From positions 1 through 30,580 of the IMG/VR virus record IMGVR_UViG_3300010885_029490: DNA of 30,580 bases; one strand, given 5' to 3'. Every line of letters begins with the position of its first letter. Position 1 is the stretch's first letter. Positions 28,001 through 30,580 of this stretch are shown piece by piece. The stretch is from a virus. The position numbers were made by a program, and so were the translations under genes. The notes under the pieces were generated by a model. That model made no database searches. It was given only the letters and a program-made list of their open reading frames with translations, and was not told the origin of the DNA.

Positions 28001-29063
28001 CGATGATGATGAAGAATTAGATAAAGAGAAAGACAAAGCAAAAAAGAAAACACTTAATGAAAGATTAGTGGATGTAGCTGACGGTGTATTAGATACAATA
28101 CTTAGGGGTACTGGATTTTTAGGCGGAGTTATTTCTGTATTAAAGAACATGACTAAAAAGTATCTTGACGAAAAAGATAAAGGCTTTAAAGCTGACTATG
28201 CAAAAGTTATGCTGGAAGGAGCTAATATATCACCTCCAATTGGATCTAAGCTTAGAAAAGTATATACAGGACTTCAACAAACTAAATTTGAGAAGGATCT
28301 TATAGACGAAAGAGGCTGGGGAGTAATGCAAGACGGTAGAGTTCACTTAGGGCCTATGTATGGCGTAACCGGAAAACTTGTAGAAGCCGGTACAAATATA
28401 CCAATGGATCGTTTGGTAAATAAAATTGAGAACGTGTCTCAAGCAATGAATTCACAAAACAAAGCTTGGCAAAGAGTTGCGGTTGGATTAGGGTTTACAC
28501 CTTATTCAGTAGGTATAGAAGATACAAAAGGGGATTTAGAAATTAGAGCTAAAGCAAAAGCAACTAGAAAAGAAGCTGGTAAAACTAAAAGAAAAGATTC
28601 TAGTCAACAGGAAAGAGATAGTATTGCTAATTTGTCTGAGGATGCTTATATGGATTTTGTAAGAGCTAGAAAAGAGGCCAGAGAAAGAAAAAAAGATAGT
28701 ATTGCTAATCTGCCTGCAGATCAAAAGAAAGCTTATTTAGAAAAGAAAGCTGCCGAATCAGAAGCTCGTAAAAGAGAAAAGGAAGCTTTAAATAAAATAA
28801 AATCTGATAGTATAGCTGGATTATCTCCAACTGAAAAAGCTAATTATAATAAAAAGATTGCCGCTGAAAAAGCGAAAAAGAAAAAAGAACGCCATGATAA
28901 ATACGAAGAAAAGAAAAAAGCGTTAAAAGACAGCTTAGCGGGATTAAGCCCAAGAGAAAGGGCAAAGTATATAGCTGACAAAAAAGCAGAAAGACATGAA
29001 TATTATATAAAAAATAAAAAACCGTCTAAAGCTAAAAAACCTAAAGCATTTTCTGCTTGGTAA
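19092..29063 (+). CDS. Giant polyvalent protein (zincin, sigma-like, PD-(D/E)xK, HAD modules)
   Basis: 3323 residues in one frame, about a third of the window. Order by residue: N-terminal motif KVYKDSEGNSYTEEEVNKLA (2-21) and acidic linker; long helical region (about 140-1030) with hydrophobic stretches near 485-545 and 770; zincin (about 1050-1270, HELLH at 1149-1153); coiled linker; sigma region 2-like domain (about 1365-1495); conserved unknown domain (about 1500-1740); PD-(D/E)xK-like nuclease (about 1826-1990); HAD phosphatase (about 2108-2275); GNAT-like domain (about 2288-2430); hydrophobic C-terminal region (about 2735-2990); four repeats (3176 onward). T7 gp16 and polyvalent proteins show that such giants can be packaged and enter the cell with the DNA; that role is inferred here from position. 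No lytic transglycosylase or RNA polymerase motif was seen. The start ATG has no Shine-Dalgarno. Confidence 0.9.
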   Translation: MKVYKDSEGNSYTEEEVNKLAEDNQVTIDDIIATNELTEEDQQETTQPEEEEPEQGSSKLAYVDTTPFETDITDLGIEQEEDDLDQLVNQQLALQESKQPPKKKKKSTLTPAKDPFGEIKPFDPLGLQKFNPKPTVETKLSKLKGFDQQTKKDVQEFRRATAFTQEEINRLNKEFEDYSKPQKVTTYLPDGGAYGYSTTGGAKSITTTRPAFEKEIAQIKKQYEGTELSQAQILEKAKAMKRAELAANLRDKKGTDYMNSISNWGKSDKQKGIESYINTETDYYKTILDNGAKKRALLNIDLVEKGAEYTKLNNELAKVTKADLKSEQDVAAYRSKYEKAKELYSYIEGINLTLNKDDSEFINSTKKLKSAAQEFDLAKRYYGFDNIPKKAWDTIDSLADDLTLLSMVGVYEPIRYIKNAITGYVNNPSYSISDQTFFGEDTSDLAIAYQKKKQDTENQYEKVISSKGNATAMDMTKHAGNLLISQLPNIALGVFTGGAEPATVEGAIALSEKALAGKIVTNISATAAERAAISDIIAMGADDAIEAALIKVVNKEAINSSERILLKEAAKKAETTAQRKAFERLIKKATTAEAEALPQAMLQQTSINALRAGENAEIAKVLQWTWDKVKITTPAEAVIFGSSTSEKIGEQLYTNSLPASQGGTDYNAGQILLSSALWGIAETAGEKVQLKATGAWANTIKKTLQETPTLVNQMAKAQFKNVLAKTGGILKGQFNEQVSEQITNALQNTIDKTLLGKDVGILDNTGTVFKDTALLAGLMTSIPHVAGATIKPFMVTAEQKQVKAIKNEIAPLIAELKKPLSKAQKKVIQDRIKELTVQGSTLHQNAIQRIGDMSIGSWKEIVNNAKALADIQLQAKEIYNGNSSNKDTLLKNLQTKYSEIENSTNRTLARAKDLNDTTLFKQMGIQDRRIVVENLTEIARLEELGKGDKSTAGLHVEKIKNLRVANSEILVRSSNENLGQIINTVNKYYGGLGETTSKVIDANADFVKLKEQELKDASKDKSPEEVAKLKEKLAEELKNSNTEEVVKEYKRLLTERLEKDSEGKSDEVVAELNKKYNDTLAKFAEDTKDSNVNAFVLSMPRLDAQGKQMTDSRGRLLTDDVILTNKRTAEAKGGTTNAQGLDAATIASHELLHVLLAKAFGINQNAFVPLANALLDHIAIENPTLAENIKKYIELSYETSDGGIKAEEIIVLVSELISSGTLKYNESFFKKIGLILVNAFNNVLGIPQINKAQGVKLNTGKDVYEFLGSYANSFSAGKISEGMKLALKGGVSGTLLEGATVGTGKVNTTFSKAKVAEVQAKIDVLEDQYDNDDIEYDAYENKLAILKEELKKAQALPEVETKPKVEKPKVEINAEDEVKEIIKNDKGSVSSDKVQQIYEAKGLNGADEIIKLFRPITNKIVNKRRDAPGFEENLLRDEIETGEGGILYLIRSYKPEKGVPLAAYINKQLPLRAIASSRRVLDKEFSKDVTEEKALMASEASTEVKEKPKYKNALESKVFSPEVLETANKKILPIVRTLKSRIDAPVSLNRTITPLISEIRDEIGKQLDIDVKTAMGGKKDNQLQNWLLDNKQYILENMTTTWLMGKDGQGGMPIAIQKQIDGKFVNFPDWVGKKIDREKTTTDQAGRTSGAEIVRRLPNVNNNISDSQFLDQVIGPDGNPLRGRKESLAKAIAEETAFDIINEDLANDGPISEALSANQERQGVVIAENFAVDFARQADRGNVKFSKELKLKLAEKLKTDVTNKKVVNLIVEMIQDIIKPTMYKRTKALKDKEISLRDQLGNDLYEELYDEYLAPIADALETVRTAQAGKRGNAAEEEVIRTLNNVKNKDFKVISIKAAGAGSDAVDVKFSYKGLDINFEVKSGKNDRITSLNVHNYANNKKLNTSRSLNQKNKKGLLDQIEKNAKFNSFVKKALEGGATFTENGSLEVDQKLLNKLTPGDNTLYKRTLISGNDLNIPIELVADINSRKGINYIGFGDIGIFYIKSNPLKLNVPALQGKLYSKAFLHAGNVKKNGKRTLTLKVYTQLTTATSNELTQKSKSSIYSPESWDRLFSSIPEGRIEYLKNIKNAETNTNNIEAIKATNLSKTPKGISVFDFDDTVGLTSGSVLYTMPDGSTGKLNAEEFAKEGGNMLDAGAEFDFSEFSKVVDGKPGPMVEKMKKMIGKFGPENFFILTARPANAAGPIHEFLSSIGIDIPLENITGLGNSAAQAKADWMTKKAAEGYNDFYFADDAPQNVEAVKKALDIPGVNSKIQQARTKFSLTSKQDLKWKQGDEDLSTKFTVGNIDYRISMIETAFMEYDNDVQKTLFDLVEENNLDEDNTIAAYDGEAYNLEFWDKKQGNGITGTGNAAEVFGIVINGVTERVKKKNIEALVFTAKEPSRIKLYNSMAEVVADKLGWGAYYKDGVYILAKKPKTTEATTGVGSLKPVQDVLKVVDIKSPINQSKIKFSKTISSEFNKIIEENTGMENYKVFSDIVARRRGVNKNKFDFYVPPSAADFELLLYNFIGKGTRGEEQQKFFADALLKPYANGNDLMDAARQSIKNDYKALINQFPGIKKKIESLTPDGDFTYDQAIRVALWTEEGIEIPGLSQRDQTKLVDLVNNDPELTAFKQGVLVTGRQGKGWIAPTEYWDASTIISDLHNLTEGAGRKKFLAEFIENTEEMFGKFENGKLVGPNINKIEAVYGTNVREALDDQLYRMINGKNRSYGSDKETSMWSNWVNGSTGAIMFLNTRSAVLQLLGAVNFLNLRDNNPIAAGKAFANQKQYWADFSRIWNSDKIKERRGGLKEDVAAAEIANAAAGSKNKVNAVISYLLKIGYTPTQLADSFAIASGGAPYYRNRINTYLKEGQSQEDAEKNAWSDFTKVSDETQQSGDPRDISKQQASPAGRLLLTFQNFSMQQSRIVKKSFLDLKNGRGDAKTHLAKIIYYLAIQNTLFAVLQQGLFAVAFDDDDEELDKEKDKAKKKTLNERLVDVADGVLDTILRGTGFLGGVISVLKNMTKKYLDEKDKGFKADYAKVMLEGANISPPIGSKLRKVYTGLQQTKFEKDLIDERGWGVMQDGRVHLGPMYGVTGKLVEAGTNIPMDRLVNKIENVSQAMNSQNKAWQRVAVGLGFTPYSVGIEDTKGDLEIRAKAKATRKEAGKTKRKDSSQQERDSIANLSEDAYMDFVRARKEARERKKDSIANLPADQKKAYLEKKAAESEARKREKEALNKIKSDSIAGLSPTEKANYNKKIAAEKAKKKKERHDKYEEKKKALKDSLAGLSPRERAKYIADKKAERHEYYIKNKKPSKAKKPKAFSAW
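22240..22900 (+). other. Zincin metallopeptidase domain of the giant protein
   Basis: HELLH (residues 1149-1153, codons from 22536) is a complete HExxH zinc-binding and catalytic motif in a hydrophobic helix, preceded by an Ala-Thr-Ile-Ala-Ser strand-helix junction. A candidate third ligand is a Glu in GIKAEEIIVLVSEL, about 60 residues downstream, which would make it gluzincin-like. Zincins of this sort are recurrent in phage polyvalent proteins, where they may process the protein itself or cut host proteins. Confidence 0.75.
23184..23576 (+). other. Domain resembling sigma-70 region 2 in the giant protein
   Basis: Residues about 1365-1495. The core GGILYLIRSYKPEKGVPLAA (from residue 1444) followed by YINKQLPLRAIASSRR parallels the sigma-70 region 2 pattern in which a Gly-Leu-rich helix, a D/K-P-x-x-G turn and a Y/F-x-x-W-I-x-Q-x-I helix follow each other. 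It is preceded by a helix with FRPITNKIVNKRR. The aromatic DNA-melting residues are not clearly kept, so it may bind core polymerase or DNA without acting as a full sigma factor. Resemblance judged by eye. Confidence 0.5.
24573..25060 (+). other. PD-(D/E)xK nuclease-like domain of the giant protein
   Basis: Residues about 1828-1990. A leading helix GKRGNAAEEEVIRTL provides the usual early Glu. Asp1867 (SDAVDVKFSYKG) and the Glu1880-Val-Lys1882 motif (FEVKSGK) lie 13 residues apart on predicted consecutive strands, the classic spacing of restriction-endonuclease-fold enzymes. The catalytic set therefore appears intact, which suggests active cleavage of DNA or RNA. The target is unknown. Confidence 0.72.
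25413..25916 (+). other. HAD-superfamily phosphatase domain of the giant protein
   Basis: Residues about 2108-2275. Motif I DFDDT (Asp2116, Asp2118, Thr2120) follows a beta strand. Motif II is the Thr of FFILTARP (near 2190). A downstream Lys in QAKADWMTKK fits motif III. Motif IV is FADDAPQN (Asp2251-Asp2252). All four HAD motifs are present in order, so an active phosphohydrolase is likely. The substrate is unknown; nucleotides, protein phosphates or nucleic acid ends are possible. Confidence 0.85.
25953..26381 (+). other. Compact domain with TGTGNA and FTAKEPSRIKLY motifs, perhaps GNAT-like
   Basis: Residues about 2288-2430. TGTGNAAEVF (from residue 2365) and FTAKEPSRIKLY (2395-2406) form a strand-loop-helix pair reminiscent of the acetyl-CoA site of GNAT acetyltransferases, and the same pairing recurs in other large phage proteins as I know them. 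It is bounded on both sides by the F-S junction motif. Fold assignment is tentative. Confidence 0.45.
28617..29030 (+). repeat. Four imperfect DS(I/L)AxL(S/P) protein repeats at the giant protein's C-terminus
   Basis: Units begin at residues 3176, 3202, 3239 and 3280 (codons at 28617, 28695, 28806 and 28929): DSIANLS, DSIANLP, DSIAGLS, DSLAGLS. Each is followed after 3-8 residues by a Tyr and then a Lys/Arg/Glu-rich helix. Spacing is 26, 37 and 41 residues. The protein ends soon after in a Lys-rich tail. The segment is basic and probably binds nucleic acid or a capsid partner. Confidence 0.8.
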
Positions 29064-29067
29064 TATA

Positions 29068-29104
29068 GGAACAAAAGAGAATAGGCACCATACCTAAATG
29101 TTCC
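29068..29104 (+). promoter_or_regulatory. Weak two-part stem in the convergent gap
   Basis: GGAACA (29068-29073) pairs with TGTTCC (29099-29104), and inside it TAGG (29082-29085) pairs with CCTA (29093-29096). It lies directly upstream of the terminator hairpin and 5 bases past the giant gene's stop codon. It may be a structured 3' untranslated element, but the stems are short and chance pairing is possible. Confidence 0.3.
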
Positions 29105-29110
29105 ATAATG

Positions 29111-29144
29111 AAAGAAGGGAAGCTCCTCGGCCTCCCTTCTTTTT
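29111..29144 (+). terminator. Intrinsic terminator ending the virion module
   Basis: AAAGAAGGGA (29111-29120) pairs perfectly with TCCCTTCTTT (29133-29142), with a 12-base GC-containing loop region, and a T-run (29140-29144) follows on the + strand. It stands between convergent genes, 48 bases after the giant gene's stop and just past the end of the leftward genes. Read leftward the stem is the same but the T-run is weaker (TTCTTTCATT), so it may serve both directions, better for the rightward one. Confidence 0.85.
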
Positions 29145-29150
29145 ATTTAA

Positions 29151-29381
29151 TTAAGTATTTAATTTAACTTCTGGCTCAGATTTTTCCCGAGCCTCTAAGT
29201 TCTCTTTAGCCCGTTCTGTTAAAGCTTTAATAGCATCGTCATAACCAGGCATTAATTTTACCGCTTCAAGAGTTCCAGCAGATAAGGTTGTTAAATGCTG
29301 TTGCTCTTCAATTATTCTTTGCAGAACATTAATAACAGCATCTAATTTGTTTTTCATTTCAATTAAACTTTGTTCTTTCAT
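29151..29381 (-). CDS. Small helical protein downstream of ribonucleotide reductase
   Basis: 76 residues, leftward, starting 4 bases after the reductase stop codon, so it is almost certainly co-transcribed. It is helical throughout: a possible coiled coil at about 5-32 (MKNKLDAVINVLQRIIEEQQ), a short LMPGYDDAIKAL motif, then a charged C-terminus. There are no Cys, membrane segment or recognised domain. Genes of this size beside phage nucleotide-metabolism genes are common and usually uncharacterised. It could be an accessory of the reductase or an unrelated small phage protein. No Shine-Dalgarno precedes it (ATCAAATG), as in the rest of the window. Confidence 0.72.
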   Translation of the reverse strand: MKEQSLIEMKNKLDAVINVLQRIIEEQQHLTTLSAGTLEAVKLMPGYDDAIKALTERAKENLEAREKSEPEVKLNT

Positions 29382-29385
29382 TTGA

Positions 29386-30580
29386 TTAAGTTATTTCGCA
29401 TCCAGCTGGTCCACACGCAACTGATTCGCTAAAGTTAGTATTATCTTGTATTTCAATTACTTTTGATAGATCAACATCTTTTAATGTTAACATCATTTGA
29501 TCGTACATTTCTTTAGTACAATCTTCAAATGGCGTTTGTTTATATGTGCCTCCATGATATGGTAGAACAGACAAACCATTATAGTATTCTTTGTTTGCCC
29601 ACATCCATTCACCAACAATTTTCCATTCATCATCTCTTACCGAAACAGTACACGAAACATTATGTGTATTGTTACCTTTAATGTGCCCAGGCTTAACCCA
29701 ATCTTTAGATATTAGTTTTACTCTTTCAAGCGCATCTAATGTTGACTCATATCTTGTTATAGCGCCATTTGGAGCCTTCTGCGGAACAGATATGACTGAC
29801 TGTAATGTTGGATTAAAATATTCATCTTCGATCAATTCTGGATGATTTATTGCAAGATAAGAATAGATTGCTTCATTCTTGCCTAAGCGCATGCGACGAA
29901 TATAATAGTCATTGTGCCAAGCATGAATACCGCTAGAAGTGCCAAGTACAAGGCTAGTCGTTCCTGCCGGCTTAACTGCGGTGGTTCTGGCCGCTCTGTT
30001 GATATTAAGAGCCGCTGCAATAATATTATTTGTTTCCTTAACAGTTTGTGCTGCTTCTTCATAGTTTAGTTTTAAATTTGATTCTGATGCAATACCAGTC
30101 ATTGATACCCCAAGCAATGCATCTTTTTCTGTATTCTTTCTCCATATATCACGCAAGTAATGAAAATCTGAATACGATGCTTGTAATGTACCTAAGAACG
30201 CTGCTGCCGATGATCTTGCGTTGAAGTCTTCTTGATCTTCAATATCAGCCATGTTAATCTCTGTTAAGTTACAAAACTGATAAGGACGTAAAGCAATTTC
30301 ACAACAAGGATTAGTACCCCAATCTTTATCATTAGTAAGGTAAATTCCTGGCTCGCCCGATCCAGAAGCCTCAATACGTTCCCAAACTTTGTCAAATGTT
30401 TTTTTATCAATTTTATGTCTTAAAAGTACTACTGAATTATTTGATCTACCTCTTTGTGGATTATCTTCCCACCAATTTCCCGCCTTACAATTTAACATTG
30501 CATTACTATCGAGATCGAACAGCGAGATCATTGCTGCTCTTCTAATGCCACCTGCTAAAACCGCGTCGGCAATATGACAC
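29386..30580 (-). CDS. nrdJ: Class II (B12-dependent) ribonucleotide reductase, C-terminal part
   Basis: Reduces ribonucleotides to deoxyribonucleotides for phage DNA synthesis using adenosylcobalamin. The window holds the last 397 residues; the frame runs open off the right edge, so the true start is outside. Visible motifs: VLAGGIRRAAMISL near the edge; NPCCEI (codons at 30295-30312) with the active-site Asn, Cys and Glu; CNLTEIN a few residues later; the phosphate-binding VKPAGTTSLVLGTSSG, then YYIRRMRLGK; and a C-terminal CGPAGC pair (29398-29415) in the Cx4C spacing of the redox-active tail of monomeric RTPR-type enzymes. The second Cys in NPCCEI is unusual (NPCSEI and NPCGEI are the common forms). 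It faces the virion operon and shares an operon with the 76-residue gene. Confidence 0.9.
   Translation of the reverse strand, partial: CHIADAVLAGGIRRAAMISLFDLDSNAMLNCKAGNWWEDNPQRGRSNNSVVLLRHKIDKKTFDKVWERIEASGSGEPGIYLTNDKDWGTNPCCEIALRPYQFCNLTEINMADIEDQEDFNARSSAAAFLGTLQASYSDFHYLRDIWRKNTEKDALLGVSMTGIASESNLKLNYEEAAQTVKETNNIIAAALNINRAARTTAVKPAGTTSLVLGTSSGIHAWHNDYYIRRMRLGKNEAIYSYLAINHPELIEDEYFNPTLQSVISVPQKAPNGAITRYESTLDALERVKLISKDWVKPGHIKGNNTHNVSCTVSVRDDEWKIVGEWMWANKEYYNGLSVLPYHGGTYKQTPFEDCTKEMYDQMMLTLKDVDLSKVIEIQDNTNFSESVACGPAGCEIT

Noticed and set aside
29591-29845. Rightward open frames opposite the ribonucleotide reductase (also 30389-30577)
   Set aside because: The reductase motifs on the other strand are unambiguous; these are shadows.
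1-30580. Diversity-generating retroelement, integrase, CRISPR array, tRNA, transposon or virion RNA polymerase
   Set aside because: I looked for reverse transcriptase, recombinase, polymerase and repeat signatures and saw none in this window; they may lie elsewhere in the genome.

Overview
The window is a stretch of a virulent-type tailed dsDNA phage genome (Caudoviricetes), most likely a short-tailed (podovirus-like) phage of a Bacteroidota host. The host inference rests on four things seen here. DNA is strongly AT-rich. Essentially every start codon is preceded by an A/T-rich stretch with no Shine-Dalgarno core. A FISUMP (Fibrobacter succinogenes major paralogous) domain, a fold typical of Bacteroidota and Fibrobacterota, sits on a tail protein. 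Structural gene order and protein signatures resemble Crassvirales (crAss-like phages) and related marine Bacteroidota podoviruses. Naming a genus or species would go beyond the evidence.

Layout, left to right. Positions 1-29063 form one tightly packed rightward virion module. It runs: tail end of an upstream gene (possibly the small terminase subunit), large terminase, portal, an acidic scaffold-like protein, major capsid protein, an unknown conserved head-region protein, two connector/tail-ring proteins, a 1428-residue tail protein with a C-terminal FISUMP domain, a second tail (muzzle/nozzle-like) protein, a small cupin-fold protein, an Ala-rich internal protein carrying a C-terminal S74 chaperone/peptidase domain, an unknown 448-residue probable internal virion protein, and a giant 3323-residue protein. 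Gaps are mostly 0-36 bases. Two longer gaps on either side of the gene after the capsid gene each hold a strong hairpin without a U-tract. A rho-independent-type terminator at 29111-29144 closes the module.

From 29151 to the window end the genes run leftward: a 76-residue small protein and, four bases upstream of it, the C-terminal 397 residues of a class II (adenosylcobalamin-dependent) ribonucleotide reductase. This looks like the edge of a metabolism/replication module converging on the virion module.

The most remarkable element is the giant protein at 19092-29063. It has the architecture of a phage 'polyvalent protein', probably packaged in the capsid and delivered into the host. Visible in order are a small N-terminal motif, a long membrane-active-looking region, a zincin metallopeptidase (HELLH), a domain resembling sigma-70 region 2, a conserved domain of unknown role, a PD-(D/E)xK nuclease-like domain, a HAD phosphatase, a compact domain perhaps GNAT-like, a hydrophobic C-terminal region and four imperfect DS(I/L)AxL(S/P) repeats. 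A short (K/T)-F-S-(K/L) motif occurs at four inter-domain junctions, which suggests that the protein could be cut into separate effectors, possibly by its own zincin. The three genes 16823-29063 occupy the place of the DNA-ejection (internal virion) proteins of T7-like phages. No virion RNA polymerase, lysis gene, integrase, tRNA, CRISPR array or transposon was seen.
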